From assembly GCA_030737835.1 (NCBI GenBank), contig CM060847.1, positions 4,616,484-4,680,483 on the forward strand: a stretch of DNA of 64,000 nt. Direction: 5' to 3'. The notes below the pieces were generated by a model. The model was not told where the DNA came from. It saw only the letters and a program-made list of their open reading frames with translations, and did no database searches. This document shows, in pieces, positions 1 to 12,352 of the stretch (the first letter of the stretch is position 1; the number at the start of each line of letters is the position of its first letter). Position numbers and translations under genes: made by a program. Source of the DNA: Acorus gramineus (Eukaryota; Streptophyta; Magnoliopsida; Acorales; Acoraceae).

Positions 1-458
1 AGAACTGGTAAAGTCAGTATTCATGGTAAAGTCAGTTTTCATCATCCACACCATATTACCTGCCATTATAACTGCTAGGCATCAATATCATCTGACATCG
101 GAAAAATGAATGTGAATACCTTTTTACACAGTTACATCTTTTACTAAAATGAGTGTCAATATTTCACATGTATGCCCAGAAATTTGGTCATGCAATTTTT
201 TTTTTTTAAATCAAGTTGCTATATAATTGATAGGTATCATGTTAGCCTTGTGATGCCACATTATGCTAACAAGATTTTACTTAGTATACCTGAAACACAA
301 TGTCATTAATCAGGGTGAGGGGATGTGCCTTGCCGAAGGAAAAAGATGATAAACATTATGATTTTGAGACTTGGATTTACTTAGAATTTCTTAGCCCTTG
401 TTTATACCAGACTTTATTAAGGATGCCTGCTGAACCACCTCATTCTTGCAAAGTGTAG

Positions 459-2701
459 GGTTTGATGAGAGCTTTCAGGGTTGAGGACCTGCCAATTGAA
501 TCTCAGATGCTAACTAAAGCATTAGATGAGGCCCAAAGGAAGGTTGAGAACTACTTTTTTGATATTCGGAAGCAGTTATTTGAGTATGATGAGGTTTTGA
601 ACAGCCAAAGAGATCGTGTGTACACTGAAAGAAGGCGAGCCCTTGAATCTGATAACCTACAATCCCTCATCGTAGAATATGCCGAACTGACAGTGGATGA
701 CATCTTAGAGGTAAAACATCTTGGATCTTTGCTTCTACAACCCATGTTGAAAATATTTTTTTTACAAGTTCTATACAATTTGAAAATGGACCACTAGAAA
801 CAAAATTTTATGAGTTCTGATTTTATTATGGCACATGGTTAGGCAAATATTGGTTCAGATGCTCCAAGGGAAAGCTGGGACCTTGATAAGCTGATTGCAA
901 AACTTCAACAGTAAGTGCTGGTTTCAACAGTAACTCATTTCTGTTGACATTGAGAACTTTAATCTGTACAAAAGACCTTACCTTAGTTAATGCATCTTTG
1001 ATGTCTTCCCTTTGTTTTGATTAGAGTTTATCTCAAACAATTATATTAACAATTTCGAATTTCCTATAAATCATCCGATTGCCAGGTATTGCTATCTATT
1101 GAATGATTTGACACCAGAGCTGCTGTCTACCAAATGTTCAAGTTATGAAGACTTGCGAGACTACCTACGTTACCGTGGGCGTGAAGCATACTTTCAGAAA
1201 ATGGTTAGTTACACTTTCAATTAATAAAAGGATTCTCCATTGCTTTAAATTATAAATTTCCATCCTATTGCAAATGTCACGGGGTTGCCTCTTTGGCTAG
1301 AGTCTTGAGTTTGCTCTCCGTAAGTCTCTAGTGATGCACAAAGTTTGTGGGTGATTTTACGCATCTGAGGTTTTTCCAACTAATGTTGGGTTCCTCATCA
1401 CCCAAAAATGCCTACCTATAGCTTCATTAACAATATGTATACATTTCATAAAGTAGAACAATATATTTTAACCAACAAATTAATGTATGTGCACACAAAG
1501 GGGAAGGCATCTCCATGAAACAATATGATGTGCAGAAAACTTAGACACCAAAAAAATTAATGTAGATTTGTAGGTCAGTTATAAGCTCCTTAATCTTGAA
1601 ATTGGTGGGGTTTTGACTCAATTGTAGAGATGAGTCTGTCTGGCTCTTCATGTATAACCAACATAACCATTTAGCTCATATCCTTTATATCAAGACCATT
1701 GGCTTCCATGACATCAAACTTCAGATGCCTACTTGTATGCTTTCTTTATTTAACTTCAATTTTTCCATGTTAATTCATCAGGAGATTGTGGAGAATCAAG
1801 CATCAGGATTGATGAAAGAAGCTGAGAGGTATCTGATTTTGAGCAATATTGATAGGCTGTGGAAAGAGCATCTCCAAGCTCTAAAATTTGTCCAGCAAGC
1901 TGTAAGCTTACGGGGTTATGCCCAGCGAGATCCTCTTATCGAGTACAAGCTTGAAGGCTATAATCTCTTCCTGGAGATGATGGCACAAATAAGGAGAAAT
2001 GTTATCTATTCCATCTACCAGGTTCTCTGCTTAATATTCACTTGCCATTCCCAAGCATGCTTTTAATTCCCAAGCACACTCTCACACACTTCTGCAGTCA
2101 TTCCTATAGACGCCACATCACCTAACACAGTATATTATACTCTTACCATGTCAATATATATACAAAAAACATAACAATGTATGTACTCAATTCGTTTGAG
2201 TATTTACTTCATTAGTCTAGTATATACTATAAAAAAAAAAAATCAAACCTGTGTAGTCTGCAAAAGTGACCACAGAAATTACTAAGTGTAACATTTTCCT
2301 ACGTGACACTTCTAATTTACTTAATGCCCCCAACAACATGACCCATATTTCTATTTGTTGCATTGAAAATCATTACCCTTCACCACTTCATGTGAAATTG
2401 ATTATAGTTTTTGGAAACATTGCTGAAACATACAACGAAGTTTTCATATTAAAGTAAGGTTATAAGGTACAAGGTTGATATTTTCCATTCAAACATGATC
2501 AAGAATGTCTGCATTTACAAGTTTGAAAAGGTTTTGCAATCTTATTTTCTGCCTGATGTTTACAACCTGGACTTTTTGCAGTTCCAACCTGTGAAGGTGG
2601 CGCAACAGAAGAGCAACAATTCAAGCAAACCTAGACCGAAAAAGGGGAGGGGGAGTGAAAGTGATAACAACCCAGTTGGTGTTGCACAAGCATCTTCATA
2701 A
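459..2701 (+). CDS. SECA1: Chloroplast protein translocase subunit SecA1, C-terminal exons (5' partial)
   Basis: SecA is the ATPase motor of the Sec pathway; the plastid SECA1 form drives unfolded proteins from stroma into or across the thylakoid membrane. Only the last 265 residues are here, in exons 459-710, 843-910, 1086-1203, 1782-2021 and 2582-2701, all with GT..AG borders and matching phases. The first exon reads [15 protein letters not shown], continuing into [20 protein letters not shown], the helical scaffold typical of SecA. Later come [19 protein letters not shown] and [19 protein letters not shown], near-invariant in SecA C-terminal regions. The tail (after IYQFQPVKV) is short, Lys/Ser/Asn-rich and lacks the bacterial zinc-binding Cys cluster, as expected for the plastid form. 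The catalytic DEAD motor and transit peptide lie upstream of the window; 1-458 is intron. SECA2 is the alternative, but this wording fits SECA1 better. Confidence 0.93.
1265..1415 (+). mobile_element. SINE-like repeat, family A copy 1 (SECA1 intron)
   Basis: This intron segment shares an ordered series of words with 40250-40430: TGGCTAGAG or TGTCTAGAG near the start, then CTTGAGTT, then TTTGTGGGTGATTTT, and an ending of TTCCTC(A/G)TCACC followed by A-rich sequence. A tRNA-like A box and B box can be suggested in the head but are decayed here. The A-rich 3' end and same-sense orientation fit a tRNA-derived SINE. No clear target duplication was found. Confidence 0.45.
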
Positions 2702-3711
2702 GCTGTTTAGCTTCAACAGACACACAACTCCTGATGTCAGAGAGGAAGGCAACTCTTGTATTGTGAGAGAAAAAGAAAGACTTAAAGATTTCCAAGCTGA
2801 AACCAGAAAAGCTGATGAGGCTTTCGAGGAAGAACTAGATGACATAATTTTTGAGGTAAAAATTCAGATAAATGAAGATGGAAGAGATCTGTATAATGTA
2901 TGTATAGCTTAGGCCTATGATTGTAATGAGACTGTCATTGTCAAATGTGCCTTCATGATATGTCAAAAATGTGCGTGATGAAAATCTGTAATTGTTTACC
3001 TTAAATTTATTTGCCATTGAATGTAATGAAACCAAATGGTGAAAATCTTTTTGGGAGGATTGCTCAAACCGTCACAGATCAAAGTATAGGAGATAGGGAT
3101 ATACACAATCACACTTACATAGTTCGAAGTTCGAACAAAAGGCATATTAGACACTTATCAAATCATATAACCATCCAAAGGTGTAAAATCATCATTTTAA
3201 AAAGTTTTTCACATTTTTAACAAATTATAAATTTTTTTTTTTTATGCTATGTTTTGAATCAGGGTTTAATAAAAAAGAATATTCACATAATATTTTTTAT
3301 TTAATAATAAAAATTTAACTTAGGAGATGGACATTTACATAGGTGTTTACATGGACATTAAAAAAACCCAGGGGTTATATATGGATTCGCAGTTTACAGG
3401 ACCTCATTTGGATTTTTCCCTTTTTAAACCATAGAGGGGAACTCCTCTGCTAAGGTCCTTCCTTGATATCCACTAAACAGTATACAAGACAAAAACCCAA
3501 TTTTCATATCAAATCATACTAAACTGTCCAACATAGGCCACCTCTCATCAGCTAAACATTTCAATGTGACCATCGGCGTAGCTTGAATAATTTTAAAGGG
3601 CTGGTTATTTTTCGATTTCTCAAGATTGGACCAAGGAGACACAGAAAAAAAGAAATACAAATATGAGAGATATTACAAGAGAAAGTTAGCTGGGATCACT
3701 ATTATTACTAC
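2702..3711. other. Convergent spacer: SECA1 3' flank and CHR18 3' flank
   Basis: About 1 kb separates the two stop codons. The first 200 bases are probably the SECA1 3' UTR; an open frame there (2655-2912) is acidic but resembles nothing I recognise and overlaps the SECA1 stop out of frame. The rest is AT-rich with poly(T) and poly(A) runs. I see no gene. Confidence 0.6.
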
Positions 3712-6700
3712 TTAATTGCGCGGATATTTGGGTCTTGAAGGCTCTTCTTCCATTGAACCTCCACAACGTTTAAGGAAAGAGTCCAAAGTTGCCTGCTTTC
3801 CGGGGCTGCTGCTCGTCTGGCTGACGGAGACTGCCAGCGTGTTTTCATGGCCATCGAGCATCTGATCAAACACAAGACAAAATTTTCTTAAAGAAAATTA
3901 ATATATTCATTAACACGCATTAGATATATGATTTGATAAGCACAATTGACTAGCTGCACGTTCAACTTAATCATGATTTGATAAGCATGATTTTTGCATC
4001 AGGTAAAGGGTTTTTCGGCCTCTTTGACTGTCTGACGTTTTTCCCTCTATTAACATCCTTTCATGCAACAGATGTAAGTGGTGGTTCTTTTTACAATCCT
4101 CAAGAAGAATCCCAATCAACAGAACAAGTGAACTTAATATTTTGTGAATTTATGTTTTTCAGCTGATGACCAAACTTGGAAGCGTTATTCAGTGTGTGTG
4201 CGCACCATCATTTCCCCGAAGGTAATTATTACGGTAATCTAAAAGGGATAATGCAAAATATTGAATAAAATGAAGACTCGGTCAAAGAAGAAGGGATAAC
4301 CTGGCCCAAGTTTTCCAACTTGCTCTGGACAACATCCCTGGGAGCAGAATTCAAGTTAGCACTCCATTTAATGGGAAAATAATAAGAAGAGAAAGAGTTA
4401 AAAAATGTATATACCAAATAATATCGTCAACGGTGTCATTGGCCAGAAGGTAATATACATTAACTGATGACACCTGGCAGAACAAGTGAAATATTAGAAT
4501 ACCAAAACAGGTTGTAATTGAAAAGTAAAACGTGCTAGAAAAAGAGAATTTCATGGGCAGTTTATTAAAAGAACTCTTGACAGCAGTAGTCAAAGAAGAA
4601 AAAAGCACAAGCAAGCTTGAAAAGTTCATTTTATGTGAAACAATCAAATTTTCATTAGTACACAAAATTGACATTCAGAAGAGAATTTAAGCTGCTCATG
4701 ACCTGTCCAATTCGATGAGCGCGGTCTTCTGCTTGAATTATGTCACCTGGAGTCCATGATAACTCCGCAAAGATGACCGTGCTTGCTGCCGTCAAGGTCA
4801 ATCCAACACCTCCAGCCTTGATAGAGAGCTACACGATATATGTTGATTGCCCTTGTTCAGTTTCAAAATAATATTATAACAAAAGAGAAATATCATTCCA
4901 TCTGAAATTAATAGCATAAACTAACAAAAACAAATAAAAACTGACAAATACAAATAAGTCTTGTACAATTTGCAAGCAACATGTCACATACCACAGCTGC
5001 TCTGATGTCCTCTTTTTCCTGGAAATCTGTAACCAAAGCCTGTCTCAGTGATGGTGGGGTCCCACCATCAATTCGTATACAGCCTACTTTCTTTTTCTGG
5101 TAATCAGTGGAAAAATTGAATGTGAGGAATGCTCAACCTCAAATGATGCATGCCAAAATTCAGGCTTTCTTACAAGAAGAAATTGGTGTATTGAGTTGAT
5201 CATTGGTTGATGATGTGCAAATATCAAAAACTTGATACCAGCCTGCAACAATGATGAGAAAAAAATGTTGAATCAACACCTGCCAGAGAATAGAACAAAA
5301 AGCATCCTGTCAAAAAATTATTATATCATGCATGATAAAGCCTTACAAGGTGCAAGTGAAAGCCCAAAATATTGGAACTTAACTTGGACATTATTCATTT
5401 CTCTGAATGAGATCATATAAGCAGAAGTTCTATTAAAATTACTTTTCACATTAAGTGATCTAGTGGTCGTGTATCAGAACCTCTCATTACAAAGAAAATG
5501 TTAAGCCAACTGTTTTTTTTATTTCAAACAGGAGACAAGGTATAAATTATAATGGAAAAAAATAATAATTACCTCAATGACAGTTCCCAGGTAATCGATA
5601 ACTGCTGGAATCTTGGCTTCTGCTGATTCAGTATATATCTGTAATACATGGCCGAAAAGAAAAAGAGAAAAAAGATAAACAAAAAAAGATAACAACAGAA
5701 AATGCAACTCATAGTAATTGCAGACCTTGTTGATAAGATTCTTTTGAATAATCTTAAGCGATTCAATCTCTTCAATGGATTTCCCAATCTGGATAGCATT
5801 TTTTACAGTCTCCAGCTGCACAAAGGACAAACCACAGCTGACTAAATGACATTAGAAGAACATGATTTTAAGCTTGAAGATCAGTCCACTGCCATAAAAA
5901 TTTTAACAAGTAATTCCCAAAGGAAAACCATGTGCATTTCAAAAATAAATAAATAAAATAAATAAATAAGAATAAAGAAAATTTCAAAATGATTGGTAAT
6001 TTTTTTTTTAAAGAAGTCCTTTCTTTAAATGGGTAGAAATTGCTACCATGATTTATAGTGATACAAATTGTAGTACAAAGTCTGAATGGGGATGAATCTC
6101 ATTTTCCACTCACTAGGTATAGAAAGATATTTTGTTATTAGACATAAAAAGAAATCTGTATTTTGCTTCCAAATGTTTAGAACCTTAGCGAAAAGATCCA
6201 GGACAGCTTGCATTGAACATTACAAGTGTACTTAGAAGGTTTCTGGCAATCAGACTAAAGTGCCAACTGCCAATAAGCTAAATGATATCCATGCATGCAA
6301 TAATTTTTTCTGTTTCAGAACAAAGTATTTTTGAAATCAAAACCAATATTAAGAACTAACATACAAGTTTCTGCACTTAAAATCCTGACATAAAAATCTG
6401 CGGGAAGATCTTTCAAGGAATTGTATAAACATTCAATATCTGTTAAGACTACTGCTTCAACAATTTCTCAAAACATATATGCTTCATATAGAATGAATCT
6501 ACATTCATCAACAACAAGAAGAACAAAAGATGTGAAACATTACCTCACGAAACAAGGCACGGATTTGTTTCATATCTTTTTCATTCAAATCTAGGAAAAC
6601 CTGGAATTTTTATTAAAAAAGCAGCAGTTATGCTTTGCACACTTTTTTTCTACCATAGAAACAAAATAAAGTATGAGAAAAATATCTGTAAAATAAAATT

Positions 6701-9700
6701 AGCATGTACCATCAAGAAATTAACATGGTATTCATCATAACATAGACCATGATGGAAAAGAGTACAACCACTACAGGAATTCAAGCTATATCTTTACATT
6801 CCATTTTGTAGTTGAAAGGTTTGGATATTTTAACTAGATGAGCGTCAGAATGGTCTGCAGCATCTTGTTGCAAACAAACTGCAGTAATGTGTTTTGGCCT
6901 ATTTCCCAAGTAGAACCATAACAGATTCAAATTGTACATAACACCAAGCTACCATGCATGTAGAAGATCCCATTTCTACTCAACTAACTTAAACAATCAT
7001 ACTGCATACGAAACAATTACCTGCTGTCTTCGCTTTACAGGAAGTTCAGAAAGAACATCTTTCTTTAGCCTGCGAATCATTACAGTTGCTTTCATCAAAT
7101 TGTGCAGCTCCTCGTGATTGCTTGCACCCTGGTACAAACCAAACGCACCCTGGCGTATAAACCTGAAGATTATTAGCCAATGCACTTCCAATAAGACATA
7201 AGACAATTATATACCAAAAAAGGAATAGCATATGAAATTCATGGATGCAACTTACACCCTTGCAATATTTATTTCCATACTCATGAACATTTTTGTAGAC
7301 ACCGGGATACAGAGCTTCCAGCTGAAATAGAGTTCAAATGAGTAAGAAAGTACAAAAGGTAAGTCTTACCAAAGAATACAAAAATGGCACTAGCTTGGAA
7401 CATCTGTTAATGTTAGAGATGCACCTGTTTGAATAATTCAATTGGTCGTGATAAAGCAGGAGTCCCGGTCAACAAAATCACATATTGAGCTTTCTGAATA
7501 TTGAAAATCACAAGAGAACAAAAAGACAATATCAAGAGTGATGATCCAATTACATTTACTTTTCAACAATATTTGTGAATATCATGTGCACAAAGCAGGT
7601 TAATTGTTAAGCATAATATGTGGAACAGGCTATATAAAGTAAACTAGTTCTAAAATCTAAATTTTTTCTCAAATTATTTTTCTTTAAATCTGAATTAAAA
7701 AAAAAAAAAAACTAGTAAATCCAGAAGGGAATGCATCCTTTCTTGTCATTTCTCAAAAAGATGGAATCCGTTCCATGTTTCATTGTTTCTCTATATTACA
7801 GAATTTACCCACATCAGGAACTCAGGACTTCATTGTACAAAAGAGTTAAAATTTCAAAACCTATAGCAGCTAGCCATCGTGTTCTTCCAAGACCACATGC
7901 TACGATAACTGGCAACCCTTGGACCACTTAAATAATATTTGATTAAGCAAAATGTCATAATTAGGGAAATCTAGATGTTAATTGTTTAATTGTCTTGATA
8001 TGATGATAGGAATTGTGGTTCTTAAAGACATTTACCAGGCTTTGCACAATAAGGTTCTTTTTTCCATGACTAGAAACCAAGGGTGCACCAGAGTTATTAA
8101 GCCTGTCAACAGACAAGGACTATATAGGGAAGGATTTAATACCACCTATTTCTCTGATAGATAAATTACTAATACATACTTGAGTGCTACAAATTAATGG
8201 TGACACTCATAAAAATATAAGGACCTTTTTTTTTTTTGAAAATTGATGCCCCCCGGGTTTGATCCCCTGACCTCCTTTTTGGTGAGGAGGGAGGGGTGCT
8301 ATGGCTAATCAAAGCTCGGTTTGTTGCAATATAAAGACCTATTGATATATTGCTGATAATGTGGCGTGTTTGCATTGTAATGGCTCCGATAATGGTAAGG
8401 TAAGGCATCACTAATAGAATAATACCTAATAATATGAATATGAAAAAATGACAATGTGTCAAACAATTGCTTAAATGTCAACAATTAGACTCATACTTCC
8501 TTTGGCATTCACCTTTTTATTGTGGCATTTCTTTCATTAAATAAAAAAAAAAACAATGCATATTGATTGCCACTTTGTATTTAGGCATCTTTATATCATT
8601 TATCAAGAAAATATCATAACCTGTAAAATTGGAAGGGAAGCACTTGTTCTCTTAGCCTGAGCATTCTTTAAAAAGTGTGATTCATCTGCAATCACTATCT
8701 ATACAAAGAAAGAAAAAAACAGAAGAAGAAAAATGATTACCCCATGAGATATGAAACTGGAGAAAACTCTTTTACTTTTATGATTAGTCACAAAAGAGTA
8801 GAATCACAAAATAACTAATATGCCTAAACTGATTTGTGGATGTTTACTCAACATTTGAAGACATGGTACCTAGTCGAATTTTCATTAATGTTGATGAAGA
8901 CCATTCCATCTTTTCACATAAAGTGGAGATCTAGCTTAATTTGCTATAAGGGTAGATTAATAAAATAACTAATACACCTAAACAGACTTGTGGATGTACT
9001 CCATATTCAAGAATTGGTATCTAGCTCAATTTTCATTGACATTGATGTAGGCCAATCTAAATTTTCACATAAACTGGGAATCTAGCTGAACATTCATTAA
9101 TGTCCACATAGACCAACTTCTAGTTGTCTTCTGCCTTTGTTTCTGCAAGTTATGATTACCTTTTCTTTATTTAATAAATACAAACAATTACGATCTGTTG
9201 TTCAAGTCGTGATTGTTTATGAAGGCGGTGGGGCCCCATCTTTCATCAAATAATAAATATTAATAAAACCATAATGCAGATCATCCCCCCTACATACCTT
9301 GAACTCTGAAGCCATTAGCACATTTTGCAACTTTGGAACTACATCATAAGAGATTATATTGAATTCTCCATCAAGATGAATGGTTTGCTTAACACTGGAA
9401 TACAATATCTTGAATCCTCCCCTATTCGATCCTCCATACTGGGAGAGAACCACCTGCAATAGTAATATTGTGACATACAATCCTGCTAGACAGTCAAAAT
9501 TTTGATACTAACACAGGAAATGAAGGTCACCCAGAGTAATTCCACATACGGCAGGGTACTGGAAGGGATGAGACTGTATATGGTCCTAACCTTTGGTTTT
9601 ATTCCCCACAAAGTGACCACTCTCAGAACTCAAACATAGAACACTATCTTTCTAGCACAAGCACTGACATAGGAAATGATAGCTAAGCATACGATTTTCT

Positions 9701-12241
9701 TAGCCTCAAAACAAGAATATCATAATCATAAATAATTAAAAAAATCAATTATTTTGTCTATCATTTTAACGGGCCATGATTTTTATTTTTATCAGATGAC
9801 AAAAGTACAGGATCACCAAGTAATGTTTTTATATATTAGTTAATGGACTGGCCATTTTGAGTCACTGCAACCACCATACTGTATAGGCATAATATGGCAT
9901 CATTAACCAGCAGACTCTAAATTAATAATGAGGGAGGCGTACCAAAATATCTGTTGAAGGAATGTTGAGCCACTGCTGGATCATCTGCAAAAGAAATAAA
10001 CTAGTGCAGTTGTAAAATGTGTGTATTCCCAAGTAGGACAAATCTTCCAATCGAAGTACAAAATAATGTAATTCGAAGGACGACGAGCAAAGTAGCTCAC
10101 AGAAGCCCATTGTAGACGCAAAGATGATGGAGTGAGAACGAGGACGGGCCATGATTCACTGATGCAGGACACAACAGCAATAGCCTGGAGGCATCACAAG
10201 AATATATACAGTTTTAATTTTCAATGAGATGCCGTCAAATCATTAAATGGAAGAAATGTCCCATTTGTTTAAAAAAATGTTCTGGTATCAATTTTTTTGA
10301 ATGAGTAAAATAATTAAATGCAAAGGAAATGTGAGAAATCACTGTGGCTTACTAGTTTATAATATTCAATGTTCGTTCATGGGTCAATATAAAAATCCAC
10401 CATGCCCATGGCAATCACAAATACTAAGGAGCTACATATGACGGAGATATAGGGATAGCAAGGAGTGAAGCCACAAGTATACCTGTAAAGTTTTCCCAAG
10501 ACCCATTTCATCTGCCAATAGAGCCCGTCCCCCATGTTGCAGAATGAACCTGCACACATAATGTGTAGATTGTATAGCAAGACTGAAAAATAGGGATAAA
10601 TTAGAGAAATAAACTCAAATGGCAATCAGAAACCATTGAGTCAAGATCATCCATAAAAAAATAAAAAATGCAATTAACCTGACTCCTTCTCGTTGAAAAG
10701 GTAGAAGCTTTGATTCAACAAACTTTGGCATCCTGTCATACAAATCTTGGCAAATTTATAACCAGTCAGTATTGGCAAATAAAAGAAAAAAATCATGGAC
10801 AATACCTATGTGCAAAAATGTGAGAGAGCCACACAGATCTGACCGTAGTAATTGGTAAATGAAACTTTACATTGATTGTCGTCAAGAAATGAAAAAAAAA
10901 TCAGAAAGAACATTGTGAATGTACACATGGCAAATAATGATCATCAGAGATATTTCAAAATACAAATATGTACCCTTCCCCTGACAGTCCACTACTGTTT
11001 GTGAAAAGACAAAAAAGAAGGGTCCATAGTGAGGCAAACAAGTTTCTGGTGGAGAACCATTTATAACATTATTCTATTATATTAAAAATAACCACAGATC
11101 AACATCATCCCATGATATGTTGAACAAGTACATCAGTAGATTTATACCTTGAAGGTCTGTAACAGAAGAGGCTGCAGAGAGGGCACGTTGAACAAGTGGA
11201 TCCAACTTCTGGACCTGGGAGACAAAAATTCTAGGTTAAAGCTCAGAGCAAACAGAAATAACTTGTGCATATATGACATATGGATCATGTTATTGCCTTC
11301 TTCAATCAAAATATATTAAATACCTCGACATTCACACCAGCAACTCCAGTAAGGACTTCTTCAGCCAATGACAGAGATGATACAGGGAACATCCATAACC
11401 TATGATTGAAAAGTCAAAATAGTGATCAGTTAAACAATCGCCAATCATCCAAACATTCGCACATGATCCAAAATCTTTCTTTTCCAACAAAAACAAACAA
11501 AATAACCTCTCTTTCGCGTGCCAGGCAGCTTTCGGGATCTTGTGAAACGCGTTAACAACCAACTGCAATTAACAAAACATCAAGAAACACATAAAACACA
11601 ACATTGCACATTGAAAATCAGAAAACTCAACTAGATACAAGCGTTACCTGATGGTAGGGAAACTTTGCAGCAATGGAACCACTCGCGTGGAGAAAAAGCT
11701 TGACTGAAATATTTGGTAGGTCTGTCACACTCATGACTTCTAAAAAACACAAACCAAAAACAAATAACAGAAAGATACGTATTGAGAGAGAGATTACCAC
11801 TTAAGACCGAAGGAGCGACGGTTTCAACCTGCGTTGATTAAAAAAAAAAAAAAAAAAAAGAGTGATCGAACAGTGAACACACTTTAGGTCTAACGAGCAT
11901 TCAAGAATCAGAAAACCTAAAATCATGCACAACAAACACATAAAACCCTAGAAACCCTAGAAAATGAGGGAAACCCTGATTGTCCGTACCTTGTTGTGGA
12001 GACGAGTGTCCGAGGGGGGTTTCAGAGGGGAACGATCGACCTTGGAAGAGGAGGAGGCGTGTTTCGAAGGAGAGTTTTGATACGACGACGGAGATGGAGA
12101 AGGCGGCGGAGGAGGGGGAGGAGCGCTCACGGAAGCGGCGGCGGAGGAGGAGGAGGAGTTCCTCTCGGAAAACTTCTTCAAAGCGTCTCTTTCGATGCTG
12201 TCGAGATCTTCCGCGCTGAAATCCCAATCGTCGAAATCCAT
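3712..12241 (-). CDS. CHR18: SNF2-family annealing helicase, SMARCAL1/ZRANB3-like (CHR18 type)
   Basis: Predicted DNA-translocating ATPase of the SMARCAL1/ZRANB3 class, which in animals rewinds RPA-coated DNA and remodels stalled replication forks; nuclear. Exons (descending): 12241-11990, 11828-11798, 11739-11648, 11562-11507, 11399-11324, 11214-11148, 10745-10679, 10549-10483, 10184-10101, 9984-9943, 9453-9298, 8698-8621, 7493-7425, 7321-7256, 7149-7021, 6600-6544, 5815-5726, 5638-5573, 5242-5174, 5096-4992, 4828-4703, 4473-4415, 4337-4301, 3861-3712. They join in phase to 696 residues. A low-complexity Ser/Pro N-terminus and a HARP-like segment (about 95-170) precede the motor: motif I DEMGLGKT (227-234), motif II DESH (335-338), LLTGTP, motif [11 protein letters not shown], motif [13 protein letters not shown]. 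The first ATG is 12241; two GTG codons lie just upstream. A PIP-box-like QATLDSFL sits at 670-677. There are no zinc finger or HNH domains, unlike animal ZRANB3. Confidence 0.92.
5940..5975. repeat. AAAT-type microsatellite in CHR18 intron
   Basis: AAATAAATAAATAAAATAAATAAATAAG array, read on the plus strand as repeated AAAT units; intronic simple repeat with no other content. Confidence 0.8.
8225..8330 (-). mobile_element. SINE-like repeat, family B copy 1 (CHR18 intron)
   Basis: Read on the minus strand this has a tRNA-like head: CCGAGCTTTGATTAGCCATAG resembles an A box, and GAGGTCAGGGGATCAAACCC resembles a T arm with B box. It ends in a poly(A) run on that strand (poly(T) at 8226-8238 on the plus strand). 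Two related copies stand at 41130-41240 and 41245-41335. Confidence 0.5.
8804..9095. repeat. Intronic tandem duplication, period about 154 bp
   Basis: Two diverged copies, about 8804-8942 and 8957-9095, share AAAATAACTAATA, CCTAAAC, CTTGTGGATGT or TTTGTGGATGT, TTTTCATT..TTGATG, TTTTCACATAAA and ATCTAGCT in the same order. They lie in the CHR18 intron between the exon of motif II and the exon before it. Confidence 0.8.
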
Positions 12242-12340
12242 CACCACCGACTCACTCGCTCACTCGATTGTTCTTCCGTCGGAAGCAACTTTAAAAAGTT
12301 TTGGAGGGGAATGGAAACCAACGCTCATTCTCTTTTTATT

Positions 12341-12352
12341 TTTATATATATA
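12341..12352 (-). promoter_or_regulatory. Probable TATA box of CHR18
   Basis: On the minus strand this reads TATATATATAAA, about 100 bases before the ATG at 12241, a usual plant distance with a short 5' UTR. Position and composition are the only support. Confidence 0.45.

Noticed and set aside
2655..2912. 85-codon frame overlapping the SECA1 stop, acidic C-terminal part
   Set aside because: It overlaps the SECA1 last exon out of frame, has no recognisable similarity and lies where the 3' UTR is expected.
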